NCBI GenBank assembly: GCA_016203345.1
Contig: JACQMZ010000107.1
Location: 1-14,861 of the forward strand
DNA: 14,861 bases
Origin: Candidatus Woesearchaeota archaeon
Lineage (GTDB): Archaea; Nanobdellota; Nanobdellia; Woesearchaeales; ARS49
Direction of reading: 5' to 3'
Part shown: one piece after another, positions 6,237 through 13,947 of the stretch
Numbering within the stretch: the stretch's first letter is position 1
How the letters are laid out: every line of letters starts with the position of its first letter
Position numbers and translations under genes: made by a program
Notes under the pieces: generated by a model
What the model was told of the DNA's origin: nothing
Seen by the model: the letters and a program-made list of their open reading frames with translations, nothing else
Database searches by the model: none

Positions 6237-6470
6237 ATGGCTGAAGAACAATCGTCTAAGGATGAACAAGTTGGCTTTCACAAGGGCTCGCTTACAACGC
6301 TTGCTAAAGAGCGTCAGGAACTGGCTCGCATGATTGGTGTTGTCGAGCAGTTGATGCAAATGCACATTAAGGCATTGAAAGATCTTGGTGTTGATTTGGA
6401 AGCAGAGGCAAAGAAGGCTGTTGAATCTCAGAAAGCTCAAAAGAAACCGCTTGAGGATGCGTTGAAGTAA
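6237..6470 (+). CDS. Small coiled-coil protein, first gene of a three-gene operon
   Basis: This is a 77-residue, highly charged protein. Residues about 15-75 are strongly helical, with heptad-like hydrophobics (LTTLAKERQELARMIGVVEQ, then LMQMHIKALKDLGVDLEAEA), and the tail is rich in Lys, Glu and Ala. There is no signal peptide or membrane segment. It suggests a small scaffold, adaptor or chaperone-like partner. I do not recognise the family. The start is set by the strong Shine-Dalgarno at 6226-6232. Its stop is one base before the ATG of the metalloprotease gene, so the two products are probably made together and may interact. Confidence 0.8.
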   Translation: MAEEQSSKDEQVGFHKGSLTTLAKERQELARMIGVVEQLMQMHIKALKDLGVDLEAEAKKAVESQKAQKKPLEDALK

Positions 6471-6471
6471 G

Positions 6472-7254
6472 ATGTACGGCGCTGGTTATTCGTCATTTGT
6501 TTGTCGTTCTTCGTATGTGGCAGACTTCAACGACCAACGAACAACTACATACGAAACTTGGCAGCCACCTTTAGAGCAGCTCGTGCACTCAGCGCCTGCT
6601 GCGCTTTCTCTTGCTCAACCAGCGCATCCGAACCGCCAATACGACAACCTCTACTTGTCGCATGGCCACAGGGAATATTTTGTTCCTGACTCGTTTGTCA
6701 TTCAACAATCTACTGTTTTTGTTGGTCATGCAATGGATGTTGAACTGCATGCGCGTGAAGCGTTTGAGAAAACGACTGGTGTGGAGTTTCCGGAAAATAT
6801 CATTATTACCGTTGGCACGAAAGCACAGTTGAAGCAGGTTCACGAATCCCGCGCAGGACGATGGGATGATTCGATTGTTGGATTTTCGTTAAACGGTCAG
6901 AGTGTGCGGCCGCATGAGGTGTTTGTGTTGGAAGGTTCCCTTGACAGAGTCATGCTGACATTAGGTCACGAAATCGGCCATGTGCTGTCGCCAACACTCC
7001 CAGACATGCGTGACGAGGAAGCTAAGGCTTTCGCGTTTTCGCTTGCGTGGATTCGCACGATTGTTGATCATAATATTGCAGGCTTGTCGAATTGCATTAA
7101 TCCAAATCCGGCCAAGAATGGATTGCATGATGTCGCTTTTTCGTTTGTGTCAGACAAACTCAAGGAAGGTCATCAGCCGTTATCGTTATTCAAGCAGTTG
7201 AAGATGCAGGAAGTATCTATCAGGCAAAAGCTGGAAACTATCATACTGAATTAG
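6472..7254 (+). CDS. Zincin-type metalloprotease-like protein (HEIGH)
   Basis: This 260-residue protein carries the zinc-protease motif LGHEIGHVL: H166 and H170 would bind zinc and E167 would activate water. About 12 residues on, DEEAKAFAFSLAW supplies an acid (E182 or E183) as third ligand, in the E-x-x-A-x-x-F-A setting seen in ImmA/IrrE-like (M78) peptidases. Membership of that family is inferred from the motif only. Residues 1-60 are low in structure, with a stretch rich in Ala, Pro and Gln. I see no signal peptide or transmembrane segment, so it probably acts in the cytoplasm. It begins one base after the coiled-coil gene and its stop overlaps the Shine-Dalgarno of the nucleotidyltransferase-HEPN gene, so the three are one operon. 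Confidence 0.8.
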   Translation: MYGAGYSSFVCRSSYVADFNDQRTTTYETWQPPLEQLVHSAPAALSLAQPAHPNRQYDNLYLSHGHREYFVPDSFVIQQSTVFVGHAMDVELHAREAFEKTTGVEFPENIIITVGTKAQLKQVHESRAGRWDDSIVGFSLNGQSVRPHEVFVLEGSLDRVMLTLGHEIGHVLSPTLPDMRDEEAKAFAFSLAWIRTIVDHNIAGLSNCINPNPAKNGLHDVAFSFVSDKLKEGHQPLSLFKQLKMQEVSIRQKLETIILN

Positions 7255-7259
7255 GAGGA
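7254..7259 (+). promoter_or_regulatory. Shine-Dalgarno of the 623-residue gene
   Basis: GGAGGA begins inside the preceding stop codon (TAG, 7252-7254), 5 bases before the ATG at 7265. This implies coupled translation of the two genes. Confidence 0.7.
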
Positions 7260-7264
7260 AGACT

Positions 7265-9136
7265 ATGGCAAAGAAGCAAGAACAGGAACAAGAAGTCAAG
7301 CAAGACATGAAACAGGATGCAAAAGTAGATCCATTGAAAGAGATGGAAGCGCGTCTTCCTCCGGAAGTTGCGGCCAAACTGACGGCTGCCAAAGAAAAGA
7401 TTGAAAAATTCAAAAAGGCACTGCTTGACAAATACGACAAAGGCATCATGGGGATCTCGCTTCTTCCTCCGCCGCGCGAGTCTCCAAAGATGGAGCCAGG
7501 CATGCCTCCGCCACCACCTGTCAACAAGGATGCCTTGCATGTGCTGGTCCTGGCTGACGACAGCCACATCAAGCCGCCGCGATTTGAGTGGAGGGAGCAA
7601 TTGTTCCAGACTGTTGACAAAATCGCAAAAGACATTGACCCATTAATTCTTCCTCAAACGCTTTTGCTGCAGGAATTGTGGCAGAACTGTTATGATGGAA
7701 AGTATGATTTGCTGCAATTGATTGCGCTGGGTGCGCCGATTCATGATACTGGCATGTTGTCTGCAGTGAAAATCGCTGAAGTGCACAAGACCATGGTGTT
7801 GAAAAAGTTTGAGAAGTATATTGTTGCGTATGTCTTGGCTGGCTCGCTCGTGCAGGGCAGGGCAACGCCTCAAAGCGACATTGACGTCTTCATCGTTATC
7901 GACGATACTGATGTCAAAAAGATGACGCGCGTTGAACTGAAGGACAAGCTGCGCGCGATTATCATCCAGATGGGTTTTGATGCTGGTGAAATCACAGGCA
8001 TCAGGAACAAGATCAACATCCAGACGTACATATTGACTGAGTTTTGGGAGTCGATCCGCGAGGCAAACCCTGTTATTTTCACGTTTTTGCGTGACGGCGT
8101 GCCGTTTTCCGACAGGGGAATTTTCATGCCATGGAAGCAGTTGCTGAAAATGGGCAAGATCAAGCCAAGCACTGAAGCTATCGACATGTACATGAGCACT
8201 GGTGAACAGATGCTGGACAGGGTGAAGTTTAAACTGCGCGATATTGCGATGGAGGATTTCTTCTGGAGCATTCAGACGCCGAGCCAGGCCGCGTTGATGT
8301 TGTACGGCGTTCCACCGCCCACGCCTCGGGAGACTGTTGACGTCATGCGCGAGATTTTTGTCAAGAAGGAAAAACTTCTGGAGAACAAGGACGTTGACAT
8401 TCTTGAAAGCATTATTTCATTGCGAAAGGATCTTGAGCACGGCACCAAGAAGGACGTGTCAGGAAAGGAAATTGACCAGTTCCTTGAGAATGCAGACAAG
8501 TATCTGAAGCGGCTGAAAAAACTGTTTGGCCAGATTGAGAAGAAAAAGGAAGAGGACAGCATTCTGTCCCTGTACGACAACGTGATCACTGCTATCCGTG
8601 ACGTGCTGAAGCTCGAGGGCCGCGAAAAGATCGTGGATGTTGAACTCCTGAAAGGATTTGAGGACGACATGATCGCCACAGGAAAAATTCCCGCGAAATT
8701 TGTGCGCAGCTTGAATACTGTCATCGAGGCAAAGAAGCATTACGATGCCGGCGAACTGACAAAGTTTGACGTGTCAGAGACGCGCAAGGAAGCAAACGAA
8801 TTGCTGAAAAGCGTCGTCGAGTACATGCAGCGCAAGCGCGTGTATGAATTGCAGCGGGCAAAAGTGCGCGTGCAGTACGACAAGAAGTTCGGCGAGCTGA
8901 CAGTCATTGGCAATCACGTCTTTGTGGTCAAAGACATGGACGCTCAGGACAAGAAACTGTTCCAGGCAGACATTAAACCAGACGGAAGTCTGGGACCACT
9001 TGCGGACGCATCGTACGAGGAGTTCGAGAAAATCCTTGCCAAACACGCCATCCTGCCAAAGATCAGCCTCTCAGAACCATTCTTTGAAAGCCTGAAACTG
9101 ATGTTTGGAAGAGACGTGCAAGTGTTGCTGTACTGA
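7265..9136 (+). CDS. Pol-beta-fold nucleotidyltransferase fused to a HEPN-like segment
   Basis: This is a 623-residue cytoplasmic protein. Residues 1-60 are charged and coiled-coil-like, and 66-86 are Pro-rich. A minimal-nucleotidyltransferase-like core follows at about 170-290, with LAGSLVQGRATPQSDIDVFI holding the G193-S194 and D205-x-D207 motifs that bind the NTP and metal. The strand where a third acid is expected reads NKINIQTYIL (Q253), so this acid may be missing. A helical region at about 300-420 ends in SLRKDLEHG, an R387-x4-H392 motif of the HEPN type. Residues about 420-623 are helical and then beta, and unrecognised. Separate MNT and HEPN genes often form antitoxin-toxin pairs in which the MNT part AMPylates HEPN; here both would sit in one chain, much larger than either. 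A housekeeping tRNA- or protein-modifying role is also possible. It is the last gene of the operon. Confidence 0.8.
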   Translation: MAKKQEQEQEVKQDMKQDAKVDPLKEMEARLPPEVAAKLTAAKEKIEKFKKALLDKYDKGIMGISLLPPPRESPKMEPGMPPPPPVNKDALHVLVLADDSHIKPPRFEWREQLFQTVDKIAKDIDPLILPQTLLLQELWQNCYDGKYDLLQLIALGAPIHDTGMLSAVKIAEVHKTMVLKKFEKYIVAYVLAGSLVQGRATPQSDIDVFIVIDDTDVKKMTRVELKDKLRAIIIQMGFDAGEITGIRNKINIQTYILTEFWESIREANPVIFTFLRDGVPFSDRGIFMPWKQLLKMGKIKPSTEAIDMYMSTGEQMLDRVKFKLRDIAMEDFFWSIQTPSQAALMLYGVPPPTPRETVDVMREIFVKKEKLLENKDVDILESIISLRKDLEHGTKKDVSGKEIDQFLENADKYLKRLKKLFGQIEKKKEEDSILSLYDNVITAIRDVLKLEGREKIVDVELLKGFEDDMIATGKIPAKFVRSLNTVIEAKKHYDAGELTKFDVSETRKEANELLKSVVEYMQRKRVYELQRAKVRVQYDKKFGELTVIGNHVFVVKDMDAQDKKLFQADIKPDGSLGPLADASYEEFEKILAKHAILPKISLSEPFFESLKLMFGRDVQVLLY

Positions 9137-9149
9137 ACTCAGCCACACG

Positions 9150-9158
9150 TTTATAAAA
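9150..9158 (+). promoter_or_regulatory. TATA box that decides the kinase start
   Basis: TTTATAAAA is centred 25 bases before the GTG at 9179. An upstream in-frame GTG at 9161 lies only about 7 bases from this box, too close to be transcribed, so the leaderless GTG at 9179 is preferred. Confidence 0.65.
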
Positions 9159-9178
9159 TAGTGCACTTGGTAGCTGCC

Positions 9179-11497
9179 GTGACTTCAGCTCCGGCCATCA
9201 CGTATGACATTAAAGTTAGTTTGGAGTCCTCGGTTGCGCATGTGGGAAGGAACAGGTACGAGTTGTTTCGCGCGCAACCAGCGTCACCAAATTTTTTGAT
9301 CGAGAGGAACCTATCGGGACAGTACATGAGCGCTGACATTTTGGGTCTGACTACGTGGGAGAAATTTAAGGCAGTATGGACTTCATTGCAGGAACAGTTC
9401 AATGTGAGGTTGGTCAACGAGCACGATTTCTTGAAGCAAGGGTGGCGTGAGTTGTACAGTTTCGCTTGTGCTAACTCCACGGAGCGGGAATCACAGATGC
9501 TTGTGATTCGATGGTGTCCTAACGGCATACTAAGCTCTTCAGAATTCAGTGATTTGATTGATGTGTGGCAGGGTATCAAAAAGCAGAGTCCGGGATATTG
9601 GATGAAAAGATTGGTGCGGTTTCTCAAGAGAGAAAAGACGGGGAAACCTCTTGAAAATCTACGCGTGCTGTCTACTGAAGCATTGCCGGTGGTGTACGCG
9701 CACATGGCGTCTGTGTATCAGAAGGAGATGTCTGAGCTCAACAGAGTGAATGCTGAATTCAGGCAAGCTGTGGAAAGTCCGTGTACGGATTATACTATTT
9801 CTCTCGCGAGGCAGAAGCAAGATTTGGAGAAGAAGCTCACAAGTGTAAACAGCATAGCTGAACAAGGGCATAAATTGGCCCGCGAAAATACAGGGCTGCT
9901 ACATATAGAAGGTGTAACTCAGAAAGTGTTCAAAGTTTTGGACATGGTCGGTTTGAACTATTCTGGCGTTCGCGAGTTTGTTGGCGCTCAGGAAGGCCGC
10001 CTTCTTGACGAGTATGCTAAGCACGTCATGGGACGCAGTCAGCTACAGGTGTACTTGGACCAGTTCATAAGAGAGCGGGATCAGTGTGTGTTAGAATTAG
10101 CCACCAAAGTAAATGAGGAGAAGAAGGCTGAGTCTGCTTGGGAGCTCGCAAAGGGTGCGCAGGACGCGGCACGCGCGGCAGGGCAATGTCCTGAGAAGAG
10201 CCCTCATTGGATTCAATCGGCAGAGTATGAAGGCTACCTTGATGCGATTGCATCTGCCAATGAAGCGAACGGCAGAAGGATAGCCGCAATGCAGGCGCGT
10301 GAAAATGCGGATAAAGAGGTGTCACGTGCAAAAGAAACAGTGGAACAGCAGAAGGAACGATTGCAGGAGTACGACAACAAAGGCGAAAAATTAACGTATA
10401 CAATTCTTGGCAAGGAAGTGCTAAAGGACGTTGTTCAACCACCGCCATTGAAGGTTGTCCGCATGACGCTGCCTAATCGAGACCTCAAGAATACTTCAAC
10501 ATACCAGACTGGCCAGATTATTGACAGCAAGTATGAGCTTTTGCAAATAGTAGGCAGTGGTGGTATTGGCGTGGTGTTTCAGGCACGAGATCTTGAATCA
10601 AATGCCTTCGTTGCAGTGAAACTTCCGAAAGCACCAGATAAACAAACTGCCCTGCTTGGCGATCTTGAGGCGGCACTGTGCACATCCAATCTTGAAGAAG
10701 GGAGGGGAGTGGCGCGATGCCTGCATGCATGTCGTGATCCGCCGTATATTGTTTCTGAGTTTGTGGATGGAGTGAGCTTGCAGGACATACTTGATATGCA
10801 GCGAGAAAAGCGTCAAACTTTGACACTTGATACTGCTTCTGAGTTCATGCACCACGTGTTGAGTGCAGTGAAATACGTACATGGCAAGGGCATAGTGCAT
10901 CGTGATCTGAAGCCCTCGAACATTCTAATAGGCAAGAAGGGTCAAGCGACTCTTGTTGACTTTGGTTCGGCTCATGCGAGCGATATTATTGTTTCGGCGT
11001 CAATGGCGTCAAGGAATGGTCAACCGTTTGTTACGTTTGGCTACGTGGCCCCGGAACTCATCCATCCAACTGAGAACGTAAGTGGTCCTGAAGTCCCGAA
11101 GGCGGACGTGTATAGTTTAGGTGCGTTGTTCTACGAGTTGCTGACAAATCAGCCGTTATCCCGCGAGCCGCCAAGTTACTTCAGTTACGGAGTGTCTGAT
11201 TACGTTAATTCGCTTATTGACAGAATGACTGCGCGCCGCCCTCAAGACAGGCTATCAGTTGACGGAGTTCTTAACAATCTTCCTCCTTTACGTGTTGACC
11301 TCGTCATAGAGTATCCGTCGCTTCCGGTGAACGAACACTTGGACAATCGAGTCGAAGAGGCCGAAACAGTCATACCTGTCGAGAACACAGGCACCACGCG
11401 TGCACCTCGTGTTCGACCTCCGCTCGAATTACATGATTCCAATCCATTTCGCGGGTCAATTACAATAGAACCCAATCCTTTCATCGTGCTTGAGTAG
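9179..11497 (+). CDS. Hanks-type (eukaryotic-like) Ser/Thr protein kinase with long coiled-coil N-terminus
   Basis: The product is about 772 residues from the GTG at 9179. Numbered from there, residues about 1-185 are of unknown fold and about 185-410 form a long Glu/Lys/Gln-rich coiled coil. The kinase domain spans about 448-700: glycine loop GSGGIGVVF (459-467), VAVK with K481, catalytic loop HRDLKPSNIL (D576, N581), DFG with D594, APE with E626, and DVYSLG. All key residues are present, so it should be active. A low-complexity C-terminal tail of about 70 residues contains Thr-rich sites that could be autophosphorylated. No transmembrane segment is seen, unlike many PknB-type kinases, so it is cytoplasmic. 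Such kinases are patchy in archaea and may have been acquired by transfer. It converges on the Cys-His-Asp gene with a 2-base gap. Confidence 0.93.
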   Translation: MTSAPAITYDIKVSLESSVAHVGRNRYELFRAQPASPNFLIERNLSGQYMSADILGLTTWEKFKAVWTSLQEQFNVRLVNEHDFLKQGWRELYSFACANSTERESQMLVIRWCPNGILSSSEFSDLIDVWQGIKKQSPGYWMKRLVRFLKREKTGKPLENLRVLSTEALPVVYAHMASVYQKEMSELNRVNAEFRQAVESPCTDYTISLARQKQDLEKKLTSVNSIAEQGHKLARENTGLLHIEGVTQKVFKVLDMVGLNYSGVREFVGAQEGRLLDEYAKHVMGRSQLQVYLDQFIRERDQCVLELATKVNEEKKAESAWELAKGAQDAARAAGQCPEKSPHWIQSAEYEGYLDAIASANEANGRRIAAMQARENADKEVSRAKETVEQQKERLQEYDNKGEKLTYTILGKEVLKDVVQPPPLKVVRMTLPNRDLKNTSTYQTGQIIDSKYELLQIVGSGGIGVVFQARDLESNAFVAVKLPKAPDKQTALLGDLEAALCTSNLEEGRGVARCLHACRDPPYIVSEFVDGVSLQDILDMQREKRQTLTLDTASEFMHHVLSAVKYVHGKGIVHRDLKPSNILIGKKGQATLVDFGSAHASDIIVSASMASRNGQPFVTFGYVAPELIHPTENVSGPEVPKADVYSLGALFYELLTNQPLSREPPSYFSYGVSDYVNSLIDRMTARRPQDRLSVDGVLNNLPPLRVDLVIEYPSLPVNEHLDNRVEEAETVIPVENTGTTRAPRVRPPLELHDSNPFRGSITIEPNPFIVLE

Positions 11498-11499
11498 TG

Positions 11500-12879
11500 T
11501 CATGCACGAGTTTGTTCCTGCACCATATTCATGATCATGATTGCCTCTTTGTACTGCTCTGCCAATTTCGCAACAACAGGCGAGTCAAGCCATTTGTCGA
11601 TGATGGGCTTGAATTGTTCATACCTGAGTTGAGTGTATGCTTTAAGTGCAGGAAGTGGGTTTTCATGTCTGGCAAATTTCGCGTAGGGCTTGCTGGGTCG
11701 AATGCGTCTTTTTTTGAACTGTTGGCAATGCAGGTGATGATCAATGAGTGGGGGGAATGCTTGAATGCAGGCATAATTTGACGAAAGTTCATGTAACTTT
11801 TCTCCTGCCATATCGATGTCTGCAAGCCTGCTGATGTAGACTCCAGGAGTGCCCTGTACCTGTCTCAGTTCGCTGAATGCAGTCGTACAAGTTTGAACAC
11901 GTTCAGCAAGGGCGTCCACGTATACGGATCTTTCTTCCGGAGATTTGGTGAGCGTTCCTCGTATTTGTGCACGAATTCTTTCAACGAGCAGAATATTTCG
12001 TTTGCGTGGCGCCAATGGCATGACCTTTGCGCACTCCGGACCTTCCGCATACAGGGTGTCCATTGGGATGACCCAGCAAAGATCAGTATGAATTAATTTG
12101 TAGTCTCGAATAGTACCGTCTGGTGAATGTATCCTGTGGAAGCTGAAGTATTCGGGAAGGAGGTTATCTTCGCACATGACGTGGATGCCGAGAAGGCCGT
12201 CTATTGTTTGCACGTTTACTTCATAACTCGCGTGCTGTTCGTCTTCTTCAGCTATTTTCTGTCCCGTGGCATAATAATCAAGAAATCCTGTTGGTGAGTT
12301 AATGTAGTTCACGTGTCGGACGACATCGTCTATAGTCAGAAGATCGTGGCTTAGTTTGAAATGATGTGGAACATCTTCTGGGCCTAATCCCTTTTTGCTG
12401 TCGCTGTATACGTAGTTGAGCGGGTAATAGATGAATCCGTTTTTGCTGAATTTCACTCGCCCGTCAAGGTGCATGAACGGATCAAATATCCATGGTTCTT
12501 GTTCATTGAATAAGTCCACAACCGCAAAGTGGTCGCTGCCAAGATTTGTGGTGTATCTCATGAGTCGTAGAGAATCGGTGGCATCAAGCGTGCTCATGAC
12601 GAGCAACAAGTTGACTCCTGCTTCTGCACAATTCATGGGCTTGTACGCCACGTGTTCGTGCCGAATTGCGTGCGGGTCTTCAGAAATGATGTCTGGCATG
12701 AGCCTAATGCGTTTGCCTGACATGACTGCGTCAGCAACTCCATATTTCACGGCAAATGGTTGGAAGTCAAGTGCCAAGCTTCCAAAGATTTCGCGCCTTG
12801 CACGTGGCTGTCCATCTTCTATGAGGTACTTTTCTGCAAGGGCTTTGGCTGCTCGAATGTTTTCTTCTGGAAAATTCAT
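11500..12879 (-). CDS. Transglutaminase/papain-like Cys-His-Asp protein
   Basis: This 459-residue protein has an ordered triad in its N-terminal third: C84 in PMNCAEAGVNLLLVMS at a helix start, H117 in GSDHFAVVDLF, and D133 in PWIFDPF. Order and spacing fit a transglutaminase-like or papain-fold enzyme, which could be a cysteine protease, amidase or cross-linking enzyme. The rest is unrecognised: about 150-310 is mixed alpha/beta and about 320-459 is mainly helical and basic. No signal peptide or membrane segment is visible. It begins one base after the stop of the 92-residue gene, with no Shine-Dalgarno of its own in the gap, so translation is probably coupled. Its 3' end faces the kinase gene. 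Family placement rests on the triad pattern only. Confidence 0.75.
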   Translation of the reverse strand: MNFPEENIRAAKALAEKYLIEDGQPRARREIFGSLALDFQPFAVKYGVADAVMSGKRIRLMPDIISEDPHAIRHEHVAYKPMNCAEAGVNLLLVMSTLDATDSLRLMRYTTNLGSDHFAVVDLFNEQEPWIFDPFMHLDGRVKFSKNGFIYYPLNYVYSDSKKGLGPEDVPHHFKLSHDLLTIDDVVRHVNYINSPTGFLDYYATGQKIAEEDEQHASYEVNVQTIDGLLGIHVMCEDNLLPEYFSFHRIHSPDGTIRDYKLIHTDLCWVIPMDTLYAEGPECAKVMPLAPRKRNILLVERIRAQIRGTLTKSPEERSVYVDALAERVQTCTTAFSELRQVQGTPGVYISRLADIDMAGEKLHELSSNYACIQAFPPLIDHHLHCQQFKKRRIRPSKPYAKFARHENPLPALKAYTQLRYEQFKPIIDKWLDSPVVAKLAEQYKEAIMIMNMVQEQTRA

Positions 12880-12880
12880 T

Positions 12881-13159
12881 TTATAACGTGTCGTCTATGC
12901 CGCGAGACCTGCGTTCCATAGGAGTGACGAATGCTCCTGTGCCAGGACGGGCAACGTTGTCCTTATTTCCTGGTTTCAATGAGTAGACGACGGTTGCAAG
13001 TTCCGTGCCATCAGGTAATCTGCTCAGATTGAACCCGGAAAAGAATTCATATGCTTCATCACCCTCAGGACGTGGTAGCTGTCTTTGAAGTCCTTCAAGT
13101 GCGTCACTTGCGCTGTTCCCAATGTATGTTAATACTTTTCTAGTTTCATTTGCTGTCAT
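12881..13159 (-). CDS. Unknown 92-residue protein, first gene of a two-gene operon
   Basis: I do not recognise this small soluble protein. The N-terminal half is helical (TANETRKVLTYIGNSASDAL), the middle may contain a beta hairpin (DGTELATVVYSLKPG), and the tail is Gly/Pro/Arg-rich and probably disordered. The ATG at 13159 is chosen because AGGTGA sits 5 bases before it; an in-frame GTG at 13168 overlaps that site. A TATA box at 13192-13200 fits a leader of about 10-15 bases. The stop is one base before the Cys-His-Asp gene, so this protein could be its partner, inhibitor or substrate. Confidence 0.7.
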   Translation of the reverse strand: MTANETRKVLTYIGNSASDALEGLQRQLPRPEGDEAYEFFSGFNLSRLPDGTELATVVYSLKPGNKDNVARPGTGAFVTPMERRSRGIDDTL

Positions 13160-13191
13160 AGTATTCACCTGACGGGCGACAGAGTGCCTGC

Positions 13192-13200
13192 TTTTTAAAT
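13192..13200 (-). promoter_or_regulatory. TATA box of the 13159-11500 operon
   Basis: On the minus strand this reads ATTTAAAAA, centred about 37 bases before the ATG at 13159. It leaves a short leader that carries the AGGTGA Shine-Dalgarno. It lies in the 69-base gap after vapC, so this operon need not depend on vapBC transcription. Confidence 0.55.
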
Positions 13201-13228
13201 GTTCTGCAGCATGACCTGTGAACGCCCC

Positions 13229-13627
13229 TCAATACCTTTCCACGTTCAGTCCTGGAATTCTGTTGAAGTGTTTCACGTTTCTGGTTACTATGGTCGTACA
13301 TCCTTGTGCAAGTAGTGATCCTGCTATCAGACAATCAACAGGATCAATCACCAACCCTTTCCGCATGAGTAGACCGGATATTCGTCCTGCATAAACCGCG
13401 CTTGCGTGATCAACAGGAAGTACGCGCAGTTGGTGGAATAATCTTTCTGCGTCATGAAGAGCACGCTCCATGTTTTCTGCTTTGGCGAAAACACTTGTCA
13501 CAACTTCAAATACACTCGCCTCAGATGCATATACAACAGGGTATGAGTCCAGCTCATTGCCTTTTTCGACTGCTTGCGGATCATTTCTTAAGAGGTCTAT
13601 GAGAAAAGTGGTGTCAACTCCCTTCAT
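13229..13627 (-). CDS. vapC: VapC toxin, PIN-domain ribonuclease
   Basis: The product is a 132-residue single PIN domain. The acidic metal site is visible: D5 in MKGVDTTFLIDLL, E41 in ASVFEVVTS, and D95/D98 in GLVIDPVDCLIAG. The typical TRNVKHF follows near 115-121 and the short beta end PGLNVERY closes the domain. VapC toxins cut RNA, often tRNA, when freed from the antitoxin. The ATG at 13627 overlaps the vapB stop as ATGA, the classic arrangement for coupled translation. A longer frame upstream is the antitoxin region read out of frame and is not used. Confidence 0.93.
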   Translation of the reverse strand: MKGVDTTFLIDLLRNDPQAVEKGNELDSYPVVYASEASVFEVVTSVFAKAENMERALHDAERLFHQLRVLPVDHASAVYAGRISGLLMRKGLVIDPVDCLIAGSLLAQGCTTIVTRNVKHFNRIPGLNVERY

Positions 13628-13869
13628 GCAATCGCTCCTATGCGTTTCTTCCACTGTTGTCGTGATCTTTCTTTGCACTGTCCGATCGCTTTCTTTATTC
13701 CTGTGGCTTCTATTTCGCTCATCCAACTCCACAATCCTGCACATTCGTTCAGTCGGCCTTTGCGCCGAAGCAGTTTTGTAATCTCTTCAGAAAAACTTTC
13801 CCGTGGACTTTTTGCTTTGGCCAAGTCTTCATACACTTGTTTGGTGATGGATATTGTTTTTGAGCTCAT
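13624..13869 (-). CDS. vapB: VapB antitoxin (DUF217-like)
   Basis: The product is an 81-residue antitoxin. The N-terminal segment SSKTISITKQVYEDLAKAK, then SPRESFSEEITKLLRRKG, matches the archaeal VapB/DUF217 pattern, which dimerises, binds the operon's own promoter and places its C-terminal tail in the VapC active site. The ATG at 13869 is chosen because the TATA box at 13893-13902 is about 28 bases away; the ATG at 13887 would be only about 10 bases from it. The message is nearly leaderless. The last 4 bases overlap vapC. Confidence 0.88.
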   Translation of the reverse strand: MSSKTISITKQVYEDLAKAKSPRESFSEEITKLLRRKGRLNECAGLWSWMSEIEATGIKKAIGQCKERSRQQWKKRIGAIA

Positions 13870-13892
13870 ATAGATATGTATACACATACACA

Positions 13893-13902
13893 GATATAAA
13901 TG
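13893..13902 (-). promoter_or_regulatory. TATA box of vapBC
   Basis: The minus strand reads CATTTATATC. It is divergent from the promoter of the sugar nucleotidyltransferase gene, whose TATA box lies only about 20 bases away. The alternating purine-pyrimidine tract GTGTATGTGTATACATAT between TATA and the vapB start is a plausible VapBC operator. Confidence 0.6.
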
Positions 13903-13918
13903 TTTCGGTTCCGTTACA

Positions 13919-13927
13919 TTAATAAAC
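13919..13927 (+). promoter_or_regulatory. TATA box of the sugar nucleotidyltransferase gene
   Basis: TTAATAAAC is centred 25 bases before the ATG at 13948, predicting a leaderless message. It supports this start over the ATG at 13900, which lies upstream of the box. Confidence 0.6.
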
Positions 13928-13947
13928 GGTGCTCAGCGTTTCCGTGC

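Noticed and set aside
9161..9178. GTG at 9161 as kinase start
   Set aside because: It lies about 7 bases from the TATA box; the in-frame GTG at 9179 is at the right distance for a leaderless message.
13628..13744. Longer vapC start
   Set aside because: The extension is vapB read in another frame; the ATGA overlap and the PIN-domain start at MKGVDTTFLI define 13627.
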